A stretch of 36,470 bases of DNA from Candidatus Excrementavichristensenella intestinipullorum (GCA_018711685.1 DVHZ01000107.1:1-36470), one strand, 5' to 3'; positions 1 to 7,682 are shown, numbered from the stretch's first letter. Program-made: numbers and translations. Notes: generated from the sequence alone by a model not told the origin.

Positions 1-321
1 AATTTCAAAAGCATATTTTTGTTTGCCCTTTGCCAACAGTTTTTTATAAATTGGGTAGTTAATTGCGATACCGAGCAAGCCAATAATACCAATGATGACA
101 CCCAGAACAAACATTGCTGTACCGCCATTACCAATGACATTCATGGACAGGCACATGCCAACTCCGGTGATGAGTGCGGAAAGGATGCCAAAAGTATAGG
201 CGAAAATAGTCGCTGGCAGCTTGGCCTTGGCGTCTAATTTGCGGAGGGCGACCACTTTGGAATCGTCTTTTGGTGCGTACTCGTTAGCGAGCTGTTCTGC
301 GAAAATTTTGTCTGTATTCAT
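1..321 (-). CDS. Small two-TM membrane protein, 3' end cut by window edge
   Basis: The reading frame starts at the ATG at 319-321 and runs off the left edge, so about 107 residues are visible and the C-terminus is missing. An AGGAGA ribosome site lies about 8 bases upstream. The N-terminal 35 residues are charged (begins MNTDKIFAEQLANEYAP). Two hydrophobic segments follow, roughly residues 40-62 and 70-92, then a basic tail. Similar small Firmicutes proteins are often labelled dihydropteridine reductase in databases; nothing visible here supports an enzyme, so that label looks dubious. A TATAAT at 355-360 (minus strand) is a possible -10 element, but its -35 is poor. Family recognition is moderate; the molecular role is unknown. 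Confidence 0.7.
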   Translation of the reverse strand, partial: MNTDKIFAEQLANEYAPKDDSKVVALRKLDAKAKLPATIFAYTFGILSALITGVGMCLSMNVIGNGGTAMFVLGVIIGIIGLLGIAINYPIYKKLLAKGKQKYAFEI

Positions 322-663
322 AATTCTTATCTCCTTTGTTATTTTGATGATTTTATTATATTGGAGTCCAGAAGATAGCGGAACAACATGATAAAGCGTT
401 TGTGTTGATTTGTAAAAATAGCAGCGAGCATGCCTCCTACTATCCTCTGTGTGGCGGAAGCATCTACGGTATCTTATCGTACGGCGCGGGCTCAGACGGC
501 GACTATTGATCATCTACCTTTTAACGATGAACACGCCACCCTATTAACGATAGTGAACAGGTGCAGGAATAACTATTCCCCACTAAAGAGATGGGATATG
601 ATAGATAAGAACTATAATTTGTTTGCCTTTCAGCGTATCCATAAAATCGCCGCCAAAAGGGCA
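322..663. other. Intergenic stretch without a supported gene
   Basis: It lies between the 5' end of the membrane protein gene and the terminator of the radical SAM operon. A 78-codon plus-strand frame (430-666) exists, but it has no convincing ribosome site and no recognisable family. It could be decayed mobile-element DNA. The only candidate signal is a minus-strand -10-like TATAAT at 355-360. Confidence 0.4.
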
Positions 664-690
664 TAAGAAAAGCATCGCCGAAGCGATGCT
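664..690 (-). terminator. Rho-independent terminator of radical SAM operon
   Basis: On the minus strand an 8-bp perfect stem (AGCATCGC/GCGATGCT) closes a TTCG tetraloop and is followed by a T-rich TTTCTT tract. It lies about 25 bases after the stop of the SPL-like radical SAM gene, so it marks the operon end. Confidence 0.85.
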
Positions 691-714
691 CTTAAAGCCA
701 TATTGTTAAATGTG

Positions 715-1620
715 TCACTTGTTCCGCTTTCCCGTATTCTCTGTCCCCCGGACTTCTTCATGGTAGAAATAATCTACAATGACCGGATGTCCCTGCGGCA
801 CTCTGCCATAGGGCATTTCATTGTCAACAAAGGGGCAGTCATATTTCCTGGCCATCTCCTCGGCTTTTTCTTCCAACGCCTTGAAATAGCTGCGGTTGTG
901 TTTGTTATAGATTTCATCATAAAGCGACACAAGGTCAGGACGTTTTTCCGCGATATAATCCATAATCGTCTTCTTAAAACCGCCTCGCAGGTTCAGGTTT
1001 TCCAGCCAGAACAGGTCGCACTGGTTCTTCACCCGCTCAAAAATCGCCTCAAAATCCGTGATGCCCGGAAAAACCGGCGCAACAAAACAGACGGTACGGA
1101 TGCCTGCATCGTAAACCTGTTTCATGGCTGCCAGCCGCCGTTCGATGCTCACAGCATTGTCCATATCCTCTTTGAAATCCTCATCGAGCGTATTGATCGA
1201 CCACGATACCGTGACCTGACCCAGCTCCTTCAGCAGATCAATGTCACGCACCACAAGGTCGGATTTGGTGCAGATCAAAATATCTGCGCCGCTGCCTCGA
1301 AGCTGCTCCAACAGTTTTCTGGTATTGCCGAACTGTTCCTCCTGTGGATTATAGCCGTCCGTCACGGAGCCGATTACGATGCGCTGTCCGGCAAATTTCT
1401 TTGGATTTTTAATCTCCGGCCAGTGCTTTACATCAAGAAACGTACCCCATTCCTCCGTGTGCCCGGTAAAGCGCTTCATAAAAGACGCATAGCAATATTT
1501 ACAGGCATGGGTACACCCTACATATGGATTGACCGAATAACCGCCCGCCGGCAGGCTGGATTTGGTCATGATATTTTTTGTTTCTACTTCTCTAATGAGA
1601 ATATCTTGTTTTTTCTTCAT
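715..1620 (-). CDS. SPL-like radical SAM protein (mobile pair protein B type)
   Basis: This 301-residue protein carries the radical SAM signature CX3CX2C at C36, C40 and C43 (GCTHACKYCY), which would bind the [4Fe-4S] cluster that cleaves S-adenosylmethionine. The region around it (NPYVGCTHACKYCYASFM) and the following IGSVTDGYNPQE segment match the spore-photoproduct-lyase-like superfamily. Such proteins are recorded as radical SAM mobile pair protein B when they occur beside a second radical SAM protein, as here. The substrate is unknown; the SPL similarity alone does not prove DNA repair. It is the last gene of the operon, 16 bases after the CGGC gene, and is followed by a strong terminator. 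Confidence 0.85.
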   Translation of the reverse strand: MKKKQDILIREVETKNIMTKSSLPAGGYSVNPYVGCTHACKYCYASFMKRFTGHTEEWGTFLDVKHWPEIKNPKKFAGQRIVIGSVTDGYNPQEEQFGNTRKLLEQLRGSGADILICTKSDLVVRDIDLLKELGQVTVSWSINTLDEDFKEDMDNAVSIERRLAAMKQVYDAGIRTVCFVAPVFPGITDFEAIFERVKNQCDLFWLENLNLRGGFKKTIMDYIAEKRPDLVSLYDEIYNKHNRSYFKALEEKAEEMARKYDCPFVDNEMPYGRVPQGHPVIVDYFYHEEVRGTENTGKRNK

Positions 1621-1636
1621 TTTTTTTCACCGCAAA

Positions 1637-1969
1637 TCAATGGGTATAGTCTAACAGCTTTATCTGTTCTCCTAAATCCTTTTCCACGATCTCTTTCATT
1701 CTCTTTGCAAAAGGACAGGGATATCCGATAGGCGTACCTTTTTGAATACAGGATGCGAATGCTATCGTGTCGGCTCCTCGTTCTACCAGCTTTCTTGCCC
1801 GCAACACAGCTTTCTTGCCCGGGCATCCCCCGCAGTTGCAAAAACCAATCAGCTCAATTTCTTCATTGATACCTTCAAAAGCGCCCTTATGTTCTTTAAG
1901 CATCTTAAAATCGGTTGTCCCGGGACAATAATCCTCGGTCTGCATACATCTTATAATTCCAACCTTCAT
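1637..1969 (-). CDS. CGGC domain protein
   Basis: This 110-residue cytosolic protein has the family pattern: C8 and C15 near the N-terminus, the name-giving CNCGGCPG at residues 44-51, and further cysteines at C74 and C85. The family is thought to bind metal or act in redox chemistry through its conserved cysteines, but no reaction is established. It sits between the two radical SAM genes, so a helper or cluster-related role for them is a reasonable inference. A 14-base direct repeat lies inside the gene near 1789-1820 and encodes part of a Lys/Arg-rich helix. It does not break the frame. Confidence 0.8.
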   Translation of the reverse strand: MKVGIIRCMQTEDYCPGTTDFKMLKEHKGAFEGINEEIELIGFCNCGGCPGKKAVLRARKLVERGADTIAFASCIQKGTPIGYPCPFAKRMKEIVEKDLGEQIKLLDYTH

Positions 1970-1996
1970 AATATAGTTACCTCCAATTTTGATAAA

Positions 1997-2701
1997 CTAC
2001 TTCTTGCTATTTTTCTTATTCCATTTTCTTTGTTTTTCCAGCACTTCAACAAATTGCTTCGGAAATTCCTGAATCATGTTTTCTTCACTTATAATGGGAA
2101 CAAGGTCTTCTTTCATAAAGGCAGGGATACCGAGCACATGAGCCTGTTCCACAAGGGAATACGCCCATTCTGGGGCTGTCCGTATTTTTTTGCTTTGCGC
2201 CCCGGTCATCGTTCCCACCACGATCCAGTCGATACCGGCGAGATCCACTTTACCAGGATCGTCAAACAACGGCTCAAAGGTAACGTGATAGTGCTTTGCC
2301 CGTATATTTGCTTTCAGCGTGTCGATGCGCCACAGCTCTGATTTCTTTGTGACAGTGACGCCAAACCATGCGTTTTCCAAGTCTGTCTCAAAATTCAGTA
2401 GGTCGGGGCGCTTTGACAAAAACAGGAATTGATGCTGCGGGTTTTCCTGAATCTTTGCGAATACCTTATCCCGCCACTCCGGTTGCCAGCCCGCCAAATC
2501 GCTCATACCGGTCAGCAGGAAATTCTGCGGGCGCTTCTTTTCCATCAGTCGCAGCTTCTTCGGAAAAAACTCCGGCTTGCTGAAGTCATCGATTATATAG
2601 TAACGCTTTACATTATTTCGGGCATAACAGTAGGAACAGCCTACGGTACAGCCGATGACCAGATTCATGTTTTGAATATTGTCCTTAATGCAAACGCTCA
2701 T
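1997..2701 (-). CDS. DUF5131-like radical SAM protein (mobile pair protein A type)
   Basis: This 234-residue protein has CX3CX2C at C18, C22 and C25 (GCTVGCSYCYA). The rest resembles the phage Gp37/Gp68 family (DUF5131): a TGMSDLAGWQPEW block, FLFLSKRPDLL, AWFGVTV, a FEPLFDDP motif, WIVVGTMTG, and the C-terminal GIPAFMKEDL. DUF5131 proteins are a compact branch of the SPL-like radical SAM superfamily, common in phages and mobile elements, with no agreed function that I know. Its start ATG overlaps the marR stop (TGATG), so translation is probably coupled. With the downstream SPL-like protein it forms the radical SAM pair. Confidence 0.82.
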   Translation of the reverse strand: MSVCIKDNIQNMNLVIGCTVGCSYCYARNNVKRYYIIDDFSKPEFFPKKLRLMEKKRPQNFLLTGMSDLAGWQPEWRDKVFAKIQENPQHQFLFLSKRPDLLNFETDLENAWFGVTVTKKSELWRIDTLKANIRAKHYHVTFEPLFDDPGKVDLAGIDWIVVGTMTGAQSKKIRTAPEWAYSLVEQAHVLGIPAFMKEDLVPIISEENMIQEFPKQFVEVLEKQRKWNKKNSKK

Positions 2702-3132
2702 CAGAGAACATCCTCCACATTTTTCAGGATGCGGTGGAGATAGTTCTCCAGCTGCTCGATTTCTTCCTCAGAAAATCCCTTATAGTAAATATTGCTGATT
2801 TCTTCTGTTACTTCATTATATTCTTGTTCCAGACCTTTGGCTTCTTCTGTAAGGAAAATGAGAATCTTTCTACGGTCTTTGTCGCCGCGATCCCGATAAA
2901 TCAGATTTGCCGCCTCCATACGGTCAAGCATACTGGTCAGCGTAGTCGTGGCAAGACCGGTCTCTTTTGACAGCTCACTAATGGGAACGCCATCCTTCTG
3001 CCAGAGAATATATAGAATCCTTCCCTGGGAGCCATTAAAAGCATCGATATTTTTTTCGCTCAATATGCGTTCAAAAACACGTCCTCCGACCTGTTTGATT
3101 CGGGTTATCAAAAATCCGCCTTGTGTTTTCAT
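2701..3132 (-). CDS. MarR family transcriptional regulator
   Basis: This 143-residue protein has the MarR winged helix-turn-helix: a helix ending in GVPISELSKETGLATTTLTSML, then the wing RDRGDKDRRKILIFLT, with long flanking dimerisation helices. A GAGGTG ribosome site precedes the ATG. It is the second gene of the operon and overlaps the next gene, as expected for a local autoregulator. The palindrome in the operon promoter spacer (3735-3745) is its most likely operator. MarR proteins often respond to small ligands or oxidants; the signal here is unknown. Confidence 0.9.
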   Translation of the reverse strand: MKTQGGFLITRIKQVGGRVFERILSEKNIDAFNGSQGRILYILWQKDGVPISELSKETGLATTTLTSMLDRMEAANLIYRDRGDKDRRKILIFLTEEAKGLEQEYNEVTEEISNIYYKGFSEEEIEQLENYLHRILKNVEDVL

Positions 3133-3149
3133 ATTGTCACCTCAAACTG

Positions 3150-3179
3150 CAAGGCGGCTATCCACAGACAGCCGCCTTG
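3150..3179 (-). terminator. Stem-loop between flavin reductase and marR
   Basis: A perfect 10-bp inverted repeat (CAAGGCGGCT ... AGCCGCCTTG) with a 10-base loop lies just before the marR ribosome site. It lacks a clear T-run on the minus strand, so it may be a partial terminator, an mRNA processing or stability element, or a way to lower expression of the downstream genes relative to the flavin reductase. Confidence 0.5.
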
Positions 3180-3186
3180 TCCTTTC

Positions 3187-3690
3187 TCATTTCTGCTGCG
3201 CAGCCGCAAATTCAGCGTAACCTTTCCAGCCAAATACAGCATCCACATCTTCATCGCCGTAAACGCCCTTGACATCACAGAGGTGGACAACATGATCGTC
3301 CGCATCCATCGTCTGGGCAACGGTCGCATGAATGAGAAGTTTGCAGGGAACAGGAGCCTTGATATTTGTGCCCTCCACTTCCTGCATCGTCAAACCAACC
3401 TGAGCGGCCTTATCCGTATCACGTCCGGAGCAGGTGCCACAGCCAATCAAAGCGCCGGTTAATTCAACTCCGGGAATAGCGAGAACAGCTTCTTTCTTCT
3501 CAGCCAGCAGTTCCAGACTGTAAGCCCCTTTGTTCAGGGAAAACATGATCTTTCCGGGATTGGTGGACGCAAAAGCCCAAAAAGCCAGAGTCGCAAGATT
3601 GGTGCTGCCATCCGGCTTCTCTGTACAGATCAGCGTCATGGAATTGGGGGAAGTATAAGCGGGCGCATTGCCGATATTGATTTTGTTCAT
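3187..3690 (-). CDS. Flavin reductase-like FMN-binding protein
   Basis: This 167-residue protein belongs to the flavin reductase/flavoredoxin fold: an early strand pair with TLICTEKPDGSTNLATL, the ASTNPGKIMFSLNKGAYSL segment, the GCGTCSGRDTDK block typical of FMN-binding members, and an IHATV...LCDVKGVY C-terminal half. The ATG at 3690 is chosen because AAGGAGG lies about 9 bases upstream; an earlier in-frame start at 3717 has no such site. It is the first gene of the radical SAM operon and might supply electrons (reduced FMN) to the radical SAM enzymes. That role is inferred from context only. Confidence 0.85.
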   Translation of the reverse strand: MNKINIGNAPAYTSPNSMTLICTEKPDGSTNLATLAFWAFASTNPGKIMFSLNKGAYSLELLAEKKEAVLAIPGVELTGALIGCGTCSGRDTDKAAQVGLTMQEVEGTNIKAPVPCKLLIHATVAQTMDADDHVVHLCDVKGVYGDEDVDAVFGWKGYAEFAAAQQK

Positions 3691-3722
3691 GGTGGAATCC
3701 TCCTTAGTTAATCTCATTTAAG

Positions 3723-3752
3723 ATTATACTATATAGGATTATCCTTTGTCAA
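3723..3752 (-). promoter_or_regulatory. Promoter with palindromic operator for the radical SAM operon
   Basis: On the minus strand, TTGACA (3747-3752) and TATAAT (3723-3728) are separated by 18 bases. Inside the spacer lies the perfect palindrome AGGAT-T-ATCCT (3735-3745). Both hexamers match consensus. A repressor bound here would block RNA polymerase, and the MarR protein of the same operon is the obvious candidate. Confidence 0.8.
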
Positions 3753-3782
3753 CTCTTTTTGTGGATTTCCACTTTCTTCTCT

Positions 3783-4004
3783 CTAAGGTGATCTTTCATC
3801 CTGCATTTCCTCCATCTCAAACAATACCCGTGCCGTTTTTCCCTCCGCAAGCGTCACCCTGTGCTTGGAATCCCAGGCGGCGCTGTACTGGTAGAAGCCC
3901 TCTTTTTTCTCCGGGCTGCCGTTTCTGGTGCATTCCCGTGTGGATGCCAGGAGAGCAAGGTCATCTTCCGCATTCATGGCATTGGGGAAACCTAAGTGGT
4001 GCAC
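3783..4004 (-). CDS. Unrecognised 73-residue reading frame, possible gene fragment
   Basis: The frame opens with GTG at 4004, without a convincing ribosome site, and ends at 3783, upstream of the radical SAM operon promoter. The product is hydrophilic and protein-like (contains GFYQYSAAWDSKHRVTL) but I do not recognise a family. Its 5' end coincides with the abrupt sequence change that also truncates the ATPase gene on the other strand, so it may be the tail of a gene cut by a rearrangement. Confidence 0.3.
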   Translation of the reverse strand: MHHLGFPNAMNAEDDLALLASTRECTRNGSPEKKEGFYQYSAAWDSKHRVTLAEGKTARVLFEMEEMQDERSP

Positions 4005-4050
4005 TCATTGCAGATTTTAATGTAATTTAGATGGAGAGTTATCTCGCTTA

Positions 4051-5244
4051 TTGCGTCGAGATGTACATATCGCAATAAAAGGTCCCTCTAAATGCGGAAA
4101 ATCTTGGCTTCGCCAGAAATGCTTAACAGATGCAATTATTGTTCAGTGTCGTATCGGAATGACGGTAGAGGACATTTATCGCCAAGCATTGTCCTCCATT
4201 GGCGTTCAATTTGATGTGCAGCGTTCATCGGAAACCAATGTTTCAGCGGAAATTTCTGGTGGTGGGGAATTAAAAATTCCTATTGTAGCAAAGGCAAAAG
4301 CCGATGTTTCTGGTTCTATTGAGCATAATCTAGGTTCTGGCGTATCGCTGGATTTCACTACAAGTATTCAGAATTTGGAGTTTGTTGCAAACTCCATAAT
4401 CCGTTCTGGAAAGAGATTGGTCGTTGAGGACTTTCATTACCTCGACCTTAGAACGCGAGAAAAATTAGCGTTTGATTTGAAAACTTTTTGGGACTATAAT
4501 TGCAAATTGATCATTATTGGCGTTTGGACTCAAACAAATCTCCTCACGTCCATGAATCCTGATTTAACGGGGAGAATAGAAGAAATCTCTGTATCTTGGA
4601 AGGCCGAGGAACTTGGAGAGGTTATTCGTTTGGGAAGTCAAGCGCTCAATATTGAGATTGATTATAATATTCAGAAAGATATAATCGCGGATTCTTTTGG
4701 AAATGTCGGAATTTTACAGTCACTTTTATTGAAATTGGTTGAGGATGAGGCTGATATTGAAGAAACACAAGTCGCCAAATTTTATATTACAAATCCAGAC
4801 TTTTATATAAATGCAGCTAAAGCATACGCAACTCAGCTAGACGGACGTTATCAACAATTTGCACAAACACTTTCCTCAGGTATTAGGCAGCGAAAAAAGT
4901 CGACAGGCATATATGCATTAGCCATGGAAGCTATTGTGAAAGCTAAGGATGAACAATTAATGTACGGCTTTTCACGTGATGAAATGTTTATGATAGCAAA
5001 TAGAAAAGAGCCCCGCGTAAAAAAGGGAAATTTGAAAACCGTGCTGGGCAAATTAGTTGAACTACAAAAACCTGAAGCAGGAAGAAGCCTTGTAATATCG
5101 TATGATGAATCTATAGATTCTATTTTTGCGGTTGATTTGCAATTCCTGTTTTACCGTAAGCACCATACTATGCAATGGCCTTGGGAAGAAATGGCGGAAG
5201 AGGCTCGGCAACAGTCTTTGTTTGACGAAGATAGTGAACCTTGA
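4051..5244 (+). CDS. P-loop ATPase, probably 5'-truncated
   Basis: The 397-residue frame opens with TTG and shows a Walker A motif GPSKCGKS at residues 11-18 and a Walker B-like VVEDFHYL near 124-131, so it is an AAA/STAND-type ATPase of an unnamed family. The same frame stays open upstream to a stop at 4018-4020 and reads NLDGELSRLLRRDVHIAIK, which looks like the normal lead-in to this type of P-loop. No ATG or ribosome site lies in that lead-in. This suggests the N-terminus and promoter were lost at a junction near 4005-4020. The AT-rich codon use differs from the GC-rich genes further right. It may belong to a defence or mobile module with the Mrr gene downstream, but the link is weak. Confidence 0.65.
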   Translation: MRRDVHIAIKGPSKCGKSWLRQKCLTDAIIVQCRIGMTVEDIYRQALSSIGVQFDVQRSSETNVSAEISGGGELKIPIVAKAKADVSGSIEHNLGSGVSLDFTTSIQNLEFVANSIIRSGKRLVVEDFHYLDLRTREKLAFDLKTFWDYNCKLIIIGVWTQTNLLTSMNPDLTGRIEEISVSWKAEELGEVIRLGSQALNIEIDYNIQKDIIADSFGNVGILQSLLLKLVEDEADIEETQVAKFYITNPDFYINAAKAYATQLDGRYQQFAQTLSSGIRQRKKSTGIYALAMEAIVKAKDEQLMYGFSRDEMFMIANRKEPRVKKGNLKTVLGKLVELQKPEAGRSLVISYDESIDSIFAVDLQFLFYRKHHTMQWPWEEMAEEARQQSLFDEDSEP

Positions 5245-5787
5245 GTATGTATCCATCCGCGATTTTTATAATTACTAGAAATTAAAATGGAGTCGTGATA
5301 TAATATCTTTAAGCCACCCAACCGTCCGTCTCAAGTAAAACCCCTGGCAGGCTGGCCTGGATAGATTTTTGATTTCAAACGTCCGAATCGGTCTTAGGAT
5401 GCGGAGTTGCAATAAGCAAAAAGCAGCGGGAAGGGCCCAAACCTCTCCAAGGGCGAACTGGATGCTTTTCACTTGATGGCGTTCGCCAAATCCCCCAAAA
5501 TCGGGCAGCTCGCGCCTTTACGCCCTCATCTTCTTGTGCCGGATAAGAAATGCGCGGAAGGGAATGGACACACAGCGCAGTTATCTGGTACAATAAAGTC
5601 GCGATACGCCATTCAGGCAGAGGCCGGAGCCCTTGTCCCCGAAGGCCGCGATGGTACGCGCTTCCCGCACAAGATGAATGATGAAGCATTCCGGCTGATC
5701 GGGCAAAAATCTTTTGCAGCCGTTCAAGTATGGGAAGCCTTTATGGGTAGAGCAATATACCGATGACCGGATAGGAGCGTGGCTGGA
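5245..5787. other. Gap with composition change, no supported gene
   Basis: Short frames exist on both strands (for example 5473-5766 plus and 5581-5853 minus) but none has a recognisable family or clear start. Base composition rises in GC from about 5330 onward, so this stretch probably contains a junction between differently derived segments. An AGGAG at 5773-5777 serves the next gene. Confidence 0.4.
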
Positions 5788-6777
5788 ATGACAGCGGCAA
5801 GCGTCACCGTTTGGGGAATCCATACCATGAACGATTCCCTCTTCTTGAACCAAAATTTGATTGCCATCGGTTGGGAAGAGATGGGCGACCTGTCGGCCAT
5901 AAGCGCCTCCCGGGACGCCTACAAGGAAAAGTACAGTTTGGTGTATCCGGATGCCAAAAAGGGGTCGATTGCCACAAGTGCCGGAATGCTATACCGGTTT
6001 GTTCACGAAGTGCGGAAAGGCGATTATATCGTGTTCCCCTCCAAGTTCGACCGCAAAATCAATATCGGGATGGTTGAGAGCGCCTATTTCTATGATGACG
6101 CAGCCGTACAGTATCACAATCGGCGGAAAGTAAAGTGGCTCAAACATCTGCCCCGTACGGCCTTTTCACAAGGCGCTCTGCATGAAGTGGGATCGGCATT
6201 GACCTTTTTCCTGGTGAAGAACTATGCAGATGAGTATTTAAGGGCGCTGGATAAAAGCTTCAAAGGGACTATCATGGAGCCGGATACCGACGAAACAGTG
6301 GCGCAAACGGCGGACGAAATCATCGAGTCCACCCGCGACTTTATCCTGAAAGAGCTGAGCAAAAATCTCAAAGGGTACGATCTGGAACCCTTTGTCGCAA
6401 ATCTTTTGCAGGCCATGGGCTACCGCACCATTCTGTCACCCCATGGCGGAGACAGAGGCATCGACATTACCGCCTATAAAGATGAGCTGCCGCCCCGTAT
6501 CGTTGTTCAGGTCAAGAGCCAGGATGGCGACATCAAGGAGACGACCATCCAGTCCCTGAAAGGCGCTATGCGCGAGGGGGATTACGGCCTATTTGTAACC
6601 CTGTCCAACTATACAAAGAACGCGCAAAAATACCTGAACAACACCCCCATCATCCGCGGCATCAATGGCACGGAGCTTGTGGACCTGGTCTTGAAGTATT
6701 ACGACCAGCTCAGCATAAAATACCGCAAAATGATTCCCCTGAAGATGGTGTACATTCCCGTCCCGCCAGAGGAGTAG
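5788..6777 (+). CDS. Mrr-type restriction endonuclease with PUA/EVE-like N-terminal domain
   Basis: The N-terminal about 150 residues (VWGIHT, IAIGWEEMGDLS, RFVHEVRKGDYIVFPSK, WLKHLPRTAFSQGA) match the PUA/EVE-like reader domain found in putative modification-dependent nucleases. The C-terminal part is an Mrr catalytic domain of the PD-(D/E)xK fold: GYRTILSPHGGDRGIDI supplies the acidic residue (D226) and QVK at 241-243 supplies the QxK motif. It would cut DNA carrying modified bases. AGGAG ends 10 bases before the ATG at 5788; a GTG at 5779 is too close to it. All motifs are present, so the gene looks intact. It lies 3' of the truncated ATPase on the same strand. Confidence 0.85.
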   Translation: MTAASVTVWGIHTMNDSLFLNQNLIAIGWEEMGDLSAISASRDAYKEKYSLVYPDAKKGSIATSAGMLYRFVHEVRKGDYIVFPSKFDRKINIGMVESAYFYDDAAVQYHNRRKVKWLKHLPRTAFSQGALHEVGSALTFFLVKNYADEYLRALDKSFKGTIMEPDTDETVAQTADEIIESTRDFILKELSKNLKGYDLEPFVANLLQAMGYRTILSPHGGDRGIDITAYKDELPPRIVVQVKSQDGDIKETTIQSLKGAMREGDYGLFVTLSNYTKNAQKYLNNTPIIRGINGTELVDLVLKYYDQLSIKYRKMIPLKMVYIPVPPEE

Positions 6778-7092
6778 CGGAGGCTGCATACAACAGGAAA
6801 TGAAGGCCAAAACGGAGAAATCCCAACGCTTTGAAAAGCAGTATGGGCATTCCCGTCTTCAGCAGGGAGGCAGCGGACGCCGGCGTAGCCGCGACAAGCT
6901 CCCCCCAACCTTATGGAGATTTTCCAGAACCCCGAGCCGGACTCTCCCAATCACCGTGTACCGCCCGGTCCATAGCCAATGCCCCGGCGGCTCGGGCGTG
7001 TCTGGCCATTAACCGGCGGGCGGGCCATGGGTTTGGCGGCCCGGCTCCAAGGCTGCCGGCCCAGCGGGGGCGTACCCGCCTGGGCCCATGGG
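6778..7092. other. Intergenic region with GC-rich hairpin
   Basis: This is the gap between the converging Mrr and 2H phosphoesterase genes. The short frames here look spurious. Around 7051-7087 an imperfect stem (GGCCCAG-CGGG paired with CCCG-CCTGGGCC) could end transcription of the minus-strand gene, although there is no T-run. Composition changes to the GC-rich chromosomal type here. Confidence 0.4.
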
Positions 7093-7581
7093 CTACCCGA
7101 GAGGCGCCGATAGGATGTGCCGGGTGGGCCAAAATTCGTACAGGTGCAGCGTGGTCACCTGGCCGCTGAAGGCAGAGAATTCTTCCAGCAAGATGGGAAC
7201 GGCCCGCAATATGGCCTCTGGCGCATCTATGAGCATGGTGGTATGAGGCGTCCATCCGCTGCCGCCGCCGAAACGCTCTTTCAGCGCAAGCAGCTCTGGG
7301 TTGCAGTCCGGCGCCACAAACAGCACCTTGGAACCGGAGAAAATGCCTATATGATGAAACGTCACGTCAAATGCGCTGCATATGGACGCCGTTTCCTTCA
7401 GCCTGGCTATCAGCGCGTCTTCCCATTCTACGGGAAAAGAGCCCAGGGTCACGTGCATCGGTATGCCCCGCGTATGTTCTCCGCAAAAGCCCTTGGCGTA
7501 TAGCTTATCTTGCATACCTGCAAGACGCCCTTGGGTGGCCTGGTCATACCCGGCCAGCACGTATAGCATTTTACCAGCCAT
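7093..7581 (-). CDS. 2'-5' RNA ligase-like 2H phosphoesterase
   Basis: This 162-residue protein has the two HxT/S motifs that define the 2H superfamily: HVT at residues 43-45 (MHVTLGSF) and HTT at 113-115 (PHTTML). These histidines act on 2',3'-cyclic or 2',5' phosphodiester bonds in RNA or nucleotides; the physiological substrate is unknown. The ATG at 7581 has GGAGGAG 9 bases upstream, so the longer frame to 7632 is not used. It is a single gene with its own promoter at 7653-7682. Confidence 0.8.
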   Translation of the reverse strand: MAGKMLYVLAGYDQATQGRLAGMQDKLYAKGFCGEHTRGIPMHVTLGSFPVEWEDALIARLKETASICSAFDVTFHHIGIFSGSKVLFVAPDCNPELLALKERFGGGSGWTPHTTMLIDAPEAILRAVPILLEEFSAFSGQVTTLHLYEFWPTRHILSAPLG

Positions 7582-7652
7582 TCGCTCAATCTCCTCCGAT
7601 GGGGCTGGATTCGCGCTTTGCGCTGAGCCCAACTGCCGTCTGTCCGGGCATC

Positions 7653-7682
7653 ATTATAGCGCCTTCGGGGACGTCCCGTCAA
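7653..7682 (-). promoter_or_regulatory. Promoter of the 2H phosphoesterase gene
   Basis: On the minus strand TTGACG (7677-7682) and TATAAT (7653-7658) are 18 bases apart, about 70 bases before the start codon. No operator-like repeat is seen. Confidence 0.65.

Noticed and set aside
430-666. Plus-strand frame of 78 codons
   Set aside because: No ribosome site or recognisable domain; it runs into the radical SAM operon terminator.
703-1731. Plus-strand frame of 342 codons
   Set aside because: Antisense to the SPL-like radical SAM gene, whose CX3CX2C motif and operon position are convincing.
1789-1820. Direct repeat of 14 bases in the CGGC gene
   Set aside because: It keeps the frame and encodes similar Lys/Arg/Ala residues; probably chance or a small internal duplication.
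5473-5766. Plus-strand frame of 97 codons before the Mrr gene
   Set aside because: No family, no good ribosome site, and a competing frame on the other strand; the last 30 residues look protein-like, so a decayed gene cannot be excluded.
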